Shown: positions 28,435 to 36,338, counted from the stretch's first letter. The stretch: 64,000 nt of DNA from Fibrobacter succinogenes (GCA_902791475.1 CADAWC010000008.1:1-64000); one strand, 5' to 3'. Notes: generated by a model from the letters alone, not told the origin. Numbers and translations are program-made.

Positions 28435-29805
28435 ATGCGCAAAATTTACATGGCAGGCATGAGCCACAAGGTGGCTGAAATCGCAATTCGCGAAAAATTT
28501 TACATCCCGATGGATGTGAAGACAGAAGCTTTAACGCATTCTCCGTTTGATGAACTTTTGATTTTGGCAACGTGCAACCGCACGGAAGTCTATGTGGCGA
28601 GCGACCGCGAAATCACTGATGGTGAACTCGTTCGTTATGTGTGTGGACTTGCCCGTCAAGATTACGATGATTTTGCGAAGTTCTTTTATTTTAAGTCGGG
28701 TGATGATGTGGCGCATCATGTGATGAATGTTTGCGCTGGGCTTGATTCTGTTGCCATGGGTGAAGATCAGATTTTGCACCAGATTGGTCGTGCGTACGAA
28801 ACGGCGCATCAGCTGAATGCAACGGGCAATACGCTGAACAAGCTTTTCCAGAGCGCGATTCATACGACAAAGCGCATCAAGACCGAGACGAACTTGAGCA
28901 AGCTCAGTTGCAATATTCCGTTCTTGGCGATGAAGCAAGTGCAGAAGACTTTTGACGATCTTGAAAATCGTACCGTGTATATCGTAGGGCTTGGCGAAAT
29001 GGGTTCGTTGATGCTCAAGTATGTACAAGAGAATACGACCAAGATTTTTGCAAGTAGCAAGACTTTTGCGAATGCCGAAAAATTTGCAGATGTGCTTACT
29101 CCTGTGAAATTCGAAGACCGCTACGAAGTTCTTGGCAAGTGCGATGTTGTGATTCTTTGCAGCGCTTGTCAGGAACCGATTGTGACGAAAGATGAATTTG
29201 TTAAGGCTCTTGCTTTATATCATCCTGTGTATCGCGAAGACAACTCAGAAGGCGAGCGTTGCAAAAATGAAAAAGATCATTTTTATAACCGAGCCGAAGA
29301 GTTGGGGCTGCATGCAGCCCCATCCAGTGAAGGTTTGTCTGCTGTGACCATCCCTTCAAAGCGCTTGATTATTGATCTCGGTAGCCCGCGCAATGCTGAA
29401 GCTTCTATTGGCGAACTTCCGGGCGTTGAATACGTTTGCGTTGATGACCTTGAAAAGATCGTTTCTGAAAATCGTCGCTTGCGCATGATTGAACTTGATG
29501 CTGCGCAGAAAATCTTGAAAGAAGGCCTCGATGAATTCTTGCATTGGAACCGCATGGACGAGGTCTCCAAGCAAATTCATTTGCATGCCGAGAAAATGCT
29601 TACGACGGCGAATGAAGAATCTGAAAAGTTGTTGCGCTCCATGCCGGAACTTTCGGAAGATGATCGCCATCGCATCCAGATGATGTACGAACGCTTTGCA
29701 AAGAAAATGGCAAATGACTTTTTGTATAAAGTTAAGGCTGAAAATTCGCCCGAAGATGTGCAGGTATTCCTGAAGTGCTTGGATTCGAAATCTCCTAGAA
29801 ATTAG
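28435..29805 (+). CDS. hemA: glutamyl-tRNA reductase with an expanded loop
   Basis: First committed step of C5 tetrapyrrole synthesis, giving glutamate-1-semialdehyde. 456 aa against about 420 usual. Blocks are GMSHKVAEIAIREKF, the catalytic Cys in LATCNRTEVYV, MGEDQILHQIGRAYETA, and the NADPH-binding VYIVGLGEMGSLM. Between FVKALALYHPVY and RLIIDLGSPRNAEA lies about 35 residues not expected in the family (codons 29230-29346), charged and without a fold signature, containing a 20-bp palindrome. The final dimerisation helices are intact, so the gene should be functional. It lies 11 nt before hemC. Confidence 0.93.
   Translation: MRKIYMAGMSHKVAEIAIREKFYIPMDVKTEALTHSPFDELLILATCNRTEVYVASDREITDGELVRYVCGLARQDYDDFAKFFYFKSGDDVAHHVMNVCAGLDSVAMGEDQILHQIGRAYETAHQLNATGNTLNKLFQSAIHTTKRIKTETNLSKLSCNIPFLAMKQVQKTFDDLENRTVYIVGLGEMGSLMLKYVQENTTKIFASSKTFANAEKFADVLTPVKFEDRYEVLGKCDVVILCSACQEPIVTKDEFVKALALYHPVYREDNSEGERCKNEKDHFYNRAEELGLHAAPSSEGLSAVTIPSKRLIIDLGSPRNAEASIGELPGVEYVCVDDLEKIVSENRRLRMIELDAAQKILKEGLDEFLHWNRMDEVSKQIHLHAEKMLTTANEESEKLLRSMPELSEDDRHRIQMMYERFAKKMANDFLYKVKAENSPEDVQVFLKCLDSKSPRN
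29303..29322. repeat. 20-bp perfect palindrome inside hemA
   Basis: TGGGGCTGCATGCAGCCCCA reads the same on both strands and sits in the extra loop of hemA, where it encodes LGLHAAPS. The position inside a family-specific expansion suggests an inserted palindromic element. Confidence 0.7.
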
Positions 29806-29816
29806 AGGGACTTGCT

Positions 29817-30863
29817 GTGAGTGAATTGAAATTACGTATTGCAACGCGCAAGAGCGCTTTGGCTTTGGCCCAGACGACGATGGCGGCGGATGCTATTGTC
29901 GCTGCGAATGCGGTTGCTGAACCGTTGACTTATGAACTTGTCTCCATGACAACCGAAGGCGACCGCCGTTTGGACAAGTCCCTTGCGAGTTTTGGTGGCA
30001 AGGGCGTGTTCATCAAGGAACTGGAAATTGCTCTCCTCGAAGGTCGTGCCGATATCGCGATTCACAGTTTGAAGGACATGCCTGCTGAAGTACTACCGCA
30101 GTTCAAGCTTGCCGCAGTCTTGAAACGCGAAGACCCGCGAGATGCGTTCCTTTCGCGTGGTGGTGCTGCTGGAATCCGCTTTATGGATTTGCCTGCTGGA
30201 GCTTGCGTGGGTACGGGTAGTATTCGCCGTGTGGTACAGCTGAAAGCGCTTCGCCCGGATTTGGAATATGTGCCGATTCGCGGAAACATCCAGACTCGCA
30301 TTGGTAAACTTGCGGAACTTGATGGTGTTGTGCTTGCAGCGGCGGGCCTTAAGCGTATGGGCCTTGCCGATCAGGTAACGGAATACTTTAGCACTGAACA
30401 GATGCTACCCGCAAGTGGTCAGGGAATCCTTGCAATTGAAACGTTGAATGATGCAACTGTTCAAGAATCGCGCATCTTTGGTCATCCTGAACAAAGCGAA
30501 GGATCCTGTGAAATTTCCGTAAACCTTTCGCAAATTCTCGCTCGCGTGAACGATGTCGAAACTTTCTGCATCGCTTCCGCTGAAATGGCTTATTTAAAGG
30601 CGCTCAATGCCGGTTGCCAATTCCCGGTGGCAAGCTTCGCTGAATTTGTTTGCGATGATAGTGTTGATGATCGCGGCACTTGTGGCGCACTCGAAGAGAA
30701 TGTGCAGACTTTAAAAATTCGTGGCATTTATTGGGACGAAAAATCCGAAAAACTGATCCGCGCAGAAACCTCGGGCGCACTTGATTTAAATTCTGCGGAT
30801 TGCGTTCTGCACGCTAAGAACTTGGGCGTTGAACTTGCCCGCGAAATTCAAAAGCAATTGTAA
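29817..30863 (+). CDS. hemC: porphobilinogen deaminase (hydroxymethylbilane synthase)
   Basis: Condenses four porphobilinogen units to hydroxymethylbilane. GTG start 11 nt after hemA; 348 aa against about 310 usual. It has RIATRKSALALAQT, SLKDMPAE, GTGSIRRVVQLKALRPD, IRGNIQTRIGKL, and the dipyrromethane-cofactor Cys in NAGCQFPVA. The excess length falls after GQGILAIETLND: residues about 221-230 are encoded by a family A repeat (30481-30506). A second loose stretch lies at VCDDSVDDRGTCGALEE. A frame-preserving repeat in an essential enzyme is notable. Confidence 0.93.
   Translation: MSELKLRIATRKSALALAQTTMAADAIVAANAVAEPLTYELVSMTTEGDRRLDKSLASFGGKGVFIKELEIALLEGRADIAIHSLKDMPAEVLPQFKLAAVLKREDPRDAFLSRGGAAGIRFMDLPAGACVGTGSIRRVVQLKALRPDLEYVPIRGNIQTRIGKLAELDGVVLAAAGLKRMGLADQVTEYFSTEQMLPASGQGILAIETLNDATVQESRIFGHPEQSEGSCEISVNLSQILARVNDVETFCIASAEMAYLKALNAGCQFPVASFAEFVCDDSVDDRGTCGALEENVQTLKIRGIYWDEKSEKLIRAETSGALDLNSADCVLHAKNLGVELAREIQKQL
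30481..30506 (+). repeat. family A repeat translated inside hemC
   Basis: 26 nt starting GTCATCCTGAAC and ending GCGAAGGATCC, matching the intergenic copies at 36314-36338 and 38151-38178 at both ends. It encodes HPEQSEGSC in the hemC frame. Confidence 0.75.
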
Positions 30864-30871
30864 CTTACTTT

Positions 30872-30900
30872 GTCATTCCCGACTCCGTTCAAGAATCGCC
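30872..30900 (+). repeat. family B repeat after hemC
   Basis: 29 nt starting GTCATTCCCGACTCCGTTC and ending AATCGCC, 9 nt past the hemC stop. It shares the GACTCCGTTC core with the copy translated in cobA-hemD at 32591-32619. Confidence 0.7.
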
Positions 30901-30923
30901 ATCTTGTATCGCAAAAAAAATAT

Positions 30924-30950
30924 CCCGCGCATTTTGGATGTGCGGGTTAA
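30924..30950 (-). terminator. hairpin between hemC and the convergent dCMP deaminase gene
   Basis: CCCGCGCA (30924-30931) pairs with TGTGCGGG (30939-30946) with one G-T pair. An A-run precedes it and T-rich sequence follows, so it can end transcripts from both sides. Confidence 0.6.
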
Positions 30951-31002
30951 ATTTTATGCCGTATCCTTTTGCGAGTCGCGAAGCGATGTGGCAATTTATA
31001 CG

Positions 31003-31560
31003 TTACTTCTTTTCTGGCTTCGACACAACAGGCTTGATTCGTTTGCCGCAAAGCGTTACGATAATTCCTGCCTGTGCGAACATGTAGTAAGCCGTGTCGC
31101 GGTTGTTGTTCAACGTAGATTTAGGATCATAATCGTCCTTGGTCACGAATACTTCGGCAACGCCCGAAAGGCTAATGTCCAAAGAGCAACGTTCGCACGG
31201 GAATCCAATCACGTAGAGCTTGGAACCTGGAGGAACTTTTCCGCGGGCGTAGTGGAGTGCGTTGATTTCGGCGTGGACCATGAACGGATACTTGTTCGCC
31301 TCGAATTCGTGGTGGCTCAAAAGCTCGCCCGAGTCGGCGTCTAGCAAATCGTAAGCGAGGAGTTGCTTTTCGCGCGTGTACGGAACGGTCTCGTCGTCAA
31401 ATCCAGCGGGAGCTCCATTGTAACCCGTGCTAATAACACGTCCGTCGGCGCTTACAAGAACGGCACCCATTTGGGTATTTTGGTCTTTGGAAAGGCGTGC
31501 CTGGGCACACATCATCTGCGTATAGACTTCGTCGCGAAGCTTTGCTCTAGAACTATTCAT
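31003..31560 (-). CDS. comEB: dCMP deaminase (ComEB type)
   Basis: Deaminates dCMP to dUMP for thymidylate synthesis. ATG 31560 gives 185 aa (an upstream TTG is ignored). It has zinc and catalytic motifs HAEINAL and PCERCSL of the cytidine deaminase fold, plus the GYNGAPAGFDDE nucleotide-binding segment. The substrate could also be a related deoxynucleotide. It is convergent to hemC and divergent from cobA-hemD, interrupting the haem genes. No ribosome-binding site is seen; TATATTTT 5 nt before the ATG may be a variant promoter box. Confidence 0.88.
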   Translation of the reverse strand: MNSSRAKLRDEVYTQMMCAQARLSKDQNTQMGAVLVSADGRVISTGYNGAPAGFDDETVPYTREKQLLAYDLLDADSGELLSHHEFEANKYPFMVHAEINALHYARGKVPPGSKLYVIGFPCERCSLDISLSGVAEVFVTKDDYDPKSTLNNNRDTAYYMFAQAGIIVTLCGKRIKPVVSKPEKK

Positions 31561-31600
31561 GTTAAAAAATATAGGCAAAAATTTAATGGCGAAGTTTTTC

Positions 31601-31608
31601 TAAATTTG
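31601..31608 (+). promoter_or_regulatory. TAnnTTTG promoter box, leaderless cobA-hemD
   Basis: TTCTAAATTTGGTT with core TAAATTTG, ending 6 nt before ATG 31615. No ribosome-binding site is present. Confidence 0.55.
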
Positions 31609-31614
31609 GTTTCG

Positions 31615-33459
31615 ATGGAAAATTCGAATCATTTTGGCAAAGTTTATTTGATTGGCGCGGGTCCGGGCGATCCTGGGCTTTTGACCGTGCGCGGAAAGTC
31701 TATTCTTGAAAAAGCCGATGTTGTTGTTTACGATCGTTTGGTATCACCGGGCGTGCTCTCGTTATGTAATCCGAAAGCAAAGATGGTCGATGTGGGTAAA
31801 ATGCCGACGCACCACAAGGTGAAACAGTCCGAAATCAATAAGCTCTTGGTAAAATTTGCCGTTGAAATGCCGAGTTCGATCGTTGCGCGTTTGAAGGGCG
31901 GTGATCCGTTTGTGTTCGGCCGTGGTGGCGAAGAGGCTTTGGAGCTTGTCGATGCTGGCGTCGAATTTGAAGTTGTGCCGGGCGTGACGTCTGCCATAGC
32001 TGTGCCTGCTTATGCGGGCATTCCCGTGAGTCATCGTGGAATTGCAACAAGTTTCCATATCATCACAGGGCATGAAAAAGAAGTAGACGGAAGGAAGTCG
32101 GAAGTAGGAAGTGATTCTGTCATCCTGAGCGAAGTGCGTAGCACGAAGTCGAAGGATCCAAGCCAGAATCTCTCGCTAGACTTTGAAAATCTCGCGAAGT
32201 GCCAGGGAACGCTCATCTTTTTGATGGGCATTGCCAATATGGACTTTATCGCACGTCGTTTAATCGAGTGTGGCAAAGACCCGAAGACTCCGCTTGCGTT
32301 TATCGAAAAAGGGACAACACCGAATCAGCGTACTGTTATGGCAACGCTTGAAACAGCGGGCGAGACCATTGTCCGTGAAAATGTGACGGCACCCGCAATT
32401 ACGATTATGGGTGGTGTGGTTGAGCTAGGCAAGACTCTTGCGTGGAAAAAGAATTTGCCGCTTTCGGGCAAGCGCTTGGTTGTCACGCGAGCCGCAAAGC
32501 AGTCTAGCGGGATTACTGCTCGATTGACCGCTCTCGGTGCCGAAGTCATCGAAACTCCGATGATTGAAACACGGGATGTTTTCCCTTGTTGTCATACCGG
32601 ACTCCGTTCCGGCATCTCCAATTCTTCTGAAAATAAGGTTGCTGAGCCTGTCGAATTCGAAGACCTCAAAAATTTTGACATTCTCGCATTCACGAGCACG
32701 AATGGTGTTGAAAGTTTCTTTAAGCAGTTGTTCGCTGCGGGTTATGACGTGCGCGTCCTTGCGGGCAAGAAAATTGCAAGTGTCGGGAAAATCACCGAAA
32801 AGAAATTGCTTGAATACGGCATCCGCTGCGACTACGTGCCCGAAGACCACACCGGTGAAGGTCTGGGGATGCTTCTTCGAAGCTTTTTAGACGAAAGAAC
32901 GCTCGTAAACTCGCTACAGACGAAAGACGAAAGAGGCGAATGCTGCGAGACTGCTTGCAGGCTCATAGCTGAGCCGACTAGTCTAGGTTCGGAGAACAAA
33001 GACGAAAGATGCTCAACAAATTCGCAGACTTTAGCAAGTACCCTGAGCTTGTCGAAGGGAACTGAATTCACGAATTTGGATGAATCCCGCATCCTCCTCC
33101 TGCAAGGAAACCTAGCAGACGATACTTTGCTCAAACTCTTGCCGAAAGCAACCCGCTGGACGGTTTACGAAACACTGCCGGTTGCTGAACTCCCGGATTG
33201 GAAGCGTGAAGCCATTGTAAGTGCCGATGCAGTCGTCTTCGCCAGCACCAGTGCCGTCGAGAATTTTGTCAAACTTACGCATCAAAGTGCCGAAGGCACG
33301 ACCTCACTCCTCACTCCTCACACTTCTTTTTGCATTGGTCGCATAACGGAATCCGCTGCTAGCAAGTACGGCTTTGAAACGGTCACCTCTGACGAAACAA
33401 CGATGGATTCGCTCGTCAAAAAAATCGTGGAATATTACATGATGGGGGAGAATGCTTAA
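31615..33459 (+). CDS. cobA-hemD: uroporphyrinogen-III methyltransferase / uroporphyrinogen-III synthase fusion
   Basis: Bifunctional: HemD closes hydroxymethylbilane to uroporphyrinogen III and CobA (SUMT) methylates it twice to precorrin-2. 614 aa from ATG 31615. The CobA part (1-280) shows YLIGAGPGDPGLLTVRG, VVYDRLVS, ARLKGGDPFVFGRGGEE, VPGVTSA and GTLIFLMGI. The HemD part (280-614) begins GKRLVVTRA and has FTSTNGVESFF, VGKITEKKL and FASTSAVENF. The HemD part is about 80 aa longer than usual. The surplus coincides with repeats at 32591-32619, 32637-32656 and 32887-33059, and CobA has one at 32087-32159. All are in frame. It overlaps the next gene (TAATG). Confidence 0.92.
   Translation: MENSNHFGKVYLIGAGPGDPGLLTVRGKSILEKADVVVYDRLVSPGVLSLCNPKAKMVDVGKMPTHHKVKQSEINKLLVKFAVEMPSSIVARLKGGDPFVFGRGGEEALELVDAGVEFEVVPGVTSAIAVPAYAGIPVSHRGIATSFHIITGHEKEVDGRKSEVGSDSVILSEVRSTKSKDPSQNLSLDFENLAKCQGTLIFLMGIANMDFIARRLIECGKDPKTPLAFIEKGTTPNQRTVMATLETAGETIVRENVTAPAITIMGGVVELGKTLAWKKNLPLSGKRLVVTRAAKQSSGITARLTALGAEVIETPMIETRDVFPCCHTGLRSGISNSSENKVAEPVEFEDLKNFDILAFTSTNGVESFFKQLFAAGYDVRVLAGKKIASVGKITEKKLLEYGIRCDYVPEDHTGEGLGMLLRSFLDERTLVNSLQTKDERGECCETACRLIAEPTSLGSENKDERCSTNSQTLASTLSLSKGTEFTNLDESRILLLQGNLADDTLLKLLPKATRWTVYETLPVAELPDWKREAIVSADAVVFASTSAVENFVKLTHQSAEGTTSLLTPHTSFCIGRITESAASKYGFETVTSDETTMDSLVKKIVEYYMMGENA
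32087..32159 (+). repeat. composite repeat translated in the CobA domain
   Basis: GGAAGTCGGAAGTAGGAAGTG followed by TTCTGTCATCCTGAGCG and ending GTCGAAGGATCC. It has the same unit order as the intergenic copy at 941-1005. It encodes about residues 158-182, between the family blocks ITGHEK and LAKCQGTLIF. Confidence 0.78.
32591..32619 (+). repeat. family B repeat translated in the HemD domain
   Basis: GTCATACCGGACTCCGTTCC then GGCATCTCC, an almost perfect inverted repeat (CCGGA/TCCGG). It encodes HTGLRSGIS. Related intergenic copies are at 30872 and 35432 (minus). Confidence 0.78.
32637..32656 (+). repeat. family D repeat translated in the HemD domain
   Basis: GGTTGCTGAGCCTGTCGAAT, matching the tadA copy at 44367-44387 (GGTTGGTGAGCCTGTCGAAC) in 18 of 20 positions and encoding VAEPVE against VGEPVE. 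Confidence 0.75.
32887..33059 (+). repeat. family C and D repeat cluster translated in the HemD domain
   Basis: It begins TTAGACGAAAGAACGCTCG (as at 33807), then CAGACGAAAGACGAAAGA. A TCATAGCTGAGCCG segment (32962-32975) is the exact reverse complement of 52280-52293. It ends CCCTGAGCTTGTCGAAGGG at 33041-33059. It encodes about residues 425-482, an Asp/Glu/Lys/Cys-rich stretch with no family match. Confidence 0.75.
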
Positions 33460-34442
33460 TGAAAGCCATTCTTATCATCGCTCATCATTGCATTTTGCCG
33501 GGTGCATACAAAGGATTCGAAGAAATCCTTGACCGCTTGCATCACGATTTGCCGGGCACGCGAGTGGCGAGCACGAGTTTGTTGGATTTGGAAAACGACC
33601 TCCGTACGCTTTTGCGCGAAGATGTGGAATCAGTGACGCTTCTGCCGTATTTGCTGTTGAATGGTCAGCATACAAAGAATGACGTGCCGCGTGTTGTTGC
33701 AAAATTGCAGGCGGAATTCCCGCAAATCCCGATTACGCTTTTGCCTTGCCTTGGCGATTGGAAAGAATTTTCGAGCATGGTGGTCTGCGGTATCCAAAAT
33801 GCACAATTAGACGAAAGAACGCTCGCTGAAGCGAGCTGCAGACGAAAGACGAAAGAGAATAAAGCCCTTGTTGAAGAAAACCATCTCTCGTCTCTCGTCT
33901 CTCGTCTTTCGTCTAAAACATCAAACCTCTTCTCCATTGAGCTGAACCTCGAAGGGCGTAATGTTCTTGTGGTGGGCGGTGGTCGCATTGCACTTCGCAA
34001 GGTGAAAACGCTTATTCCGACCGGTGCTCACATTACCGTTGTCGCTCCGCAAATCGACCCTGAATTTGAAACGCTCAAGACTGGAGATAAGGTCCCTGAG
34101 CTAAGCCGAGGGGTCGAGGCTTCTATCACTCTAAAAAACCGTCCGTACGAACCGCTTGACTTGCGTTGCGTTTTCATGGTTTTTATTTGCACCGATCAGC
34201 CTGCCGTCAATGCTCAAGTTTCTAACGATGCCCGTGCCCGCCGCATTCTCGTGAATAATGCCTGCGATTACCTCGACGGCGATTTCATTGTGCCTGCCCG
34301 CATGGATTTTGGCGAAAACATTGCCGTGACAGTCTCCACGCAGGGCCGCGCCCCTTCGCTTGCCAAGAAGCTCAAGCAGAAAATCCAGACCGAATGGGCA
34401 GAAGACCTTGTGCAAATTGAAAAAGATTTCAAAAAGGAATAG
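33459..34442 (+). CDS. sirohydrochlorin chelatase / precorrin-2 dehydrogenase fusion
   Basis: Predicted to oxidise precorrin-2 to sirohydrochlorin and insert iron, making sirohaem. 327 aa. Residues 1-116 form a CbiX/CbiK-like chelatase half (ILIIAHHCILPGAY with the metal-binding His, and LLLNGQHTKNDV). Residues 153-327 are a CysG-N/Met8-type NAD domain (NVLVVGGGRIALRKVKTL, VNNACDYLDGDFIVPA, STQGRAPSLAKKLKQKI). The 37-residue linker between them is a translated repeat with 12-bp terminal inverted repeats, and a second repeat sits at 34091-34120. The start overlaps the cobA-hemD stop as TAATG; hemB follows 5 nt later. Iron rather than cobalt is inferred from the haem context. Confidence 0.87.
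   Translation: MKAILIIAHHCILPGAYKGFEEILDRLHHDLPGTRVASTSLLDLENDLRTLLREDVESVTLLPYLLLNGQHTKNDVPRVVAKLQAEFPQIPITLLPCLGDWKEFSSMVVCGIQNAQLDERTLAEASCRRKTKENKALVEENHLSSLVSRLSSKTSNLFSIELNLEGRNVLVVGGGRIALRKVKTLIPTGAHITVVAPQIDPEFETLKTGDKVPELSRGVEASITLKNRPYEPLDLRCVFMVFICTDQPAVNAQVSNDARARRILVNNACDYLDGDFIVPARMDFGENIAVTVSTQGRAPSLAKKLKQKIQTEWAEDLVQIEKDFKKE
33807..33916 (+). repeat. 110-bp family C element with terminal inverted repeats, translated
   Basis: Left end TTAGACGAAAGA (33807-33818) and right end TCTTTCGTCTAA (33905-33916) are perfect 12-bp inverted repeats. Inside are a CTCGC-TGAA-GCGAG hairpin, GACGAAAGACGAAAGAG and three CTCTCGTCT units. It lies exactly at the domain boundary of the chelatase-dehydrogenase fusion and keeps the frame. 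Confidence 0.8.
34091..34120 (+). repeat. family D-like repeat translated in the dehydrogenase domain
   Basis: GGTCCCTGAGCTAAGCCGAG followed by GGGTCGAGGC, related to the CCCTGAGC...TCGAAGG units. It encodes VPELSRGVEA between the second and third strands of the NAD domain. Confidence 0.5.
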
Positions 34443-34447
34443 TTATT

Positions 34448-35413
34448 ATGATTATTCGTCCTCGTCGTTTACGTAGAAATGAAGTTATCCGCAACATGGT
34501 TGCAGAAACTGCTGTAAATCCCGATGCCCTCGTTTACCCGATGTTCGTGGTTGAAGGAACGGGAATCAAAGAAGAAATCCCGTCCATGCCGAACCAGTTC
34601 CGTTTCTCGATTGATGAAATCCTGAAGGAACTTGCGGACTGTGTCGCACTTGGCATCAAGTCCATTTTGCTCTTTGGTATCCCGGATCACAAGGACGAAA
34701 TGGCAACTTCTGCATACGATAACGATGGCATTGTGCAGCGTGCCGTGCGTGCTATCAAGGCGAAGTTTCCGAGTTTGTACGTAATTACGGACGTGTGCCT
34801 TTGCGAATACATGAGTCATGGCCATTGCGGCATCATCAAGGATGGTGATGTGGATAACGATCCAACGCTTGAACTTTTGGCAAAGACCGCTGTTTCGCAG
34901 GTGGCTGCCGGTGCCGACATGGTTGCTCCGAGTGACATGATGGATGGCCACATCACTGCTCTCCGCGAAGCTCTTGACAATGCGGGCTTTACAAATACGC
35001 CGATTATGGGTTACAGCGCGAAGTTCGCTAGCGCTTATTATGGTCCGTTCCGCGATGCCGCTGATTCCGCTCCGCATTTCGGCAACCGCAAAAGTTACCA
35101 GATGGACGTGCGCAATGGCCGCGAAGCGCTCCATGAAGTGGAACTCGATCTTGAAGAAGGTGCAGATATCGTGATGGTAAAGCCTGGCCTCGCATTTCTC
35201 GATGTGCTTCGCCAGACGGCTGAAATCAGCAATGTGCCGGTCGCTGTGTATAACGTAAGTGGTGAATATTCGATGGTCAAGGCTGCTGCAAAGATGGGCT
35301 GGATTGATGAAAAATCGATTATCCGCGAAAACATGATTGCGTTCAAACGCGCCGGTGCGGACATCATCATTACGTACCACGCCAAGGAAATTTTGGAAAA
35401 TAAAATTCTGTAA
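34448..35413 (+). CDS. hemB: delta-aminolevulinic acid dehydratase
   Basis: Joins two 5-aminolevulinate molecules to porphobilinogen. 321 aa, AAGGA 7 nt before the ATG, 5 nt after the chelatase-dehydrogenase gene. The zinc-type cysteine cluster is VCLCEYMSHGHCGI. The Schiff-base lysines are in YSAKFASAYYGPFRDAA and IVMVKPG. The family signature is complete and no repeat has entered this gene. Confidence 0.96.
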   Translation: MIIRPRRLRRNEVIRNMVAETAVNPDALVYPMFVVEGTGIKEEIPSMPNQFRFSIDEILKELADCVALGIKSILLFGIPDHKDEMATSAYDNDGIVQRAVRAIKAKFPSLYVITDVCLCEYMSHGHCGIIKDGDVDNDPTLELLAKTAVSQVAAGADMVAPSDMMDGHITALREALDNAGFTNTPIMGYSAKFASAYYGPFRDAADSAPHFGNRKSYQMDVRNGREALHEVELDLEEGADIVMVKPGLAFLDVLRQTAEISNVPVAVYNVSGEYSMVKAAAKMGWIDEKSIIRENMIAFKRAGADIIITYHAKEILENKIL

Positions 35414-35431
35414 AATAAGATTTTGTAAAAA

Positions 35432-35460
35432 GGCGATCTCGGAACAGAGTCCGGGATGAC
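35432..35460 (-). repeat. family B repeat
   Basis: The minus strand reads GTCATCCCGGACTCTGTTCC then GAGATCGCC, the closest intergenic relative of the copy translated in HemD at 32591-32619. It lies between hemB and mscS. Confidence 0.75.
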
Positions 35461-35480
35461 AATTAAAAAAGGATGCTAAA

Positions 35481-36290
35481 ATGAAAGAATTCGAATCGTT
35501 CTTGAAAAATGTCGGTGTCACGAATGCTATTGCTCAGGACATCATTGAAATTGCGACAGTGCTTGTCGTTATCGCTATTATCTTGGCGATTATAAAGTTT
35601 ATTCTTAGTTTTGCCATTAAGAAGGGCGCTGATGAATCGGTAAAACCGCTACTTTATTCGCTGTTCTCTTATGCGCTGTACATTGTCGGTTTGCTCATGA
35701 TTCTCCATATTCTCGGTGTGAACACCGCAGGAATCGTGACGGTTATCGGTGCCGCTTCTCTTGCCATTGGCCTTGCTTTGAAGGATACGCTTGGTAACAT
35801 TGCGTCGGGAATCCTATTGCTGTTCCTCCATCCGTTCCGCGCTTCGGACTACATTGAATGCGGTTCTTTGAAGGGTAAAATTGTGGGCGTGAGCCTTTTC
35901 AACACGACGCTTATTTCGTTGGACGGCCTTTATATCTCTGCTCCGAACAGCATGTTGTGGGGTGCTCCGATTGTCAACTTTAGCCGCAATCCGAGCCGCC
36001 GCCTTGATTTGGCTTTTGGCATTGATTATGCGGATTCTGCTGAAAAGGCTATGAATGAAATGAAGCAACTTGTGAATGCGGACCCGGAAGTCCTGAAAAA
36101 TCCGGAACCGTCGTTCTTTGTCTCGTCGCTGGATGATAGCTCGGTGGCTGTCAATTTGAGAATTTGGGTCAAGACCGCAAATTACTGGGATATGCGTTGC
36201 AAGTACATGAAGGCTGTGAAGGAACGCTTTGACGCAGTCGGTATTTCTATCCCGTTCCCGCAGCGCGTGGTACATATCGTAAAGGAGTAG
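35481..36290 (+). CDS. mscS: MscS-type mechanosensitive channel
   Basis: 269-aa small-conductance channel that releases solutes on hypo-osmotic shock. It has three membrane helices (about 20-45, 60-85, 90-125), with the pore helix GAASLAIGLALKDTLGNIASG, then the beta domain (HPFRASDYIECGSLKGKIVG) and the C-terminal alpha/beta domain. AAAGGA lies 8 nt before the ATG. It sits between hemB and hemL without functional link. Confidence 0.93.
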   Translation: MKEFESFLKNVGVTNAIAQDIIEIATVLVVIAIILAIIKFILSFAIKKGADESVKPLLYSLFSYALYIVGLLMILHILGVNTAGIVTVIGAASLAIGLALKDTLGNIASGILLLFLHPFRASDYIECGSLKGKIVGVSLFNTTLISLDGLYISAPNSMLWGAPIVNFSRNPSRRLDLAFGIDYADSAEKAMNEMKQLVNADPEVLKNPEPSFFVSSLDDSSVAVNLRIWVKTANYWDMRCKYMKAVKERFDAVGISIPFPQRVVHIVKE

Positions 36291-36313
36291 ATTACTAGAA
36301 TTCAGAATGCAGT

Positions 36314-36338
36314 GTCATCCTCGCGTATGCGAGGATCC
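36314..36338 (+). repeat. family A repeat, palindromic form
   Basis: GTCATCCTCGCGTATGCGAG then GATCC; the arms ATCCTCGC and GCGAGGAT form a perfect 8-bp hairpin. It lies in the mscS-hemL gap. Confidence 0.7.

Noticed and set aside
31363-31614. 84-codon N-terminal extension of the cobA-hemD frame
   Set aside because: It is antisense to the start of the dCMP deaminase gene, and CobA homology begins at ATG 31615, which has its own promoter box.
33885-33916. CRISPR-like array of TCTCGTCT units
   Set aside because: Units are 9 nt without spacers, translated in a coding region, and no cas gene is present.
34469-35521. 350-aa minus-strand frame opposite hemB
   Set aside because: hemB is complete and canonical; the frame is a shadow.
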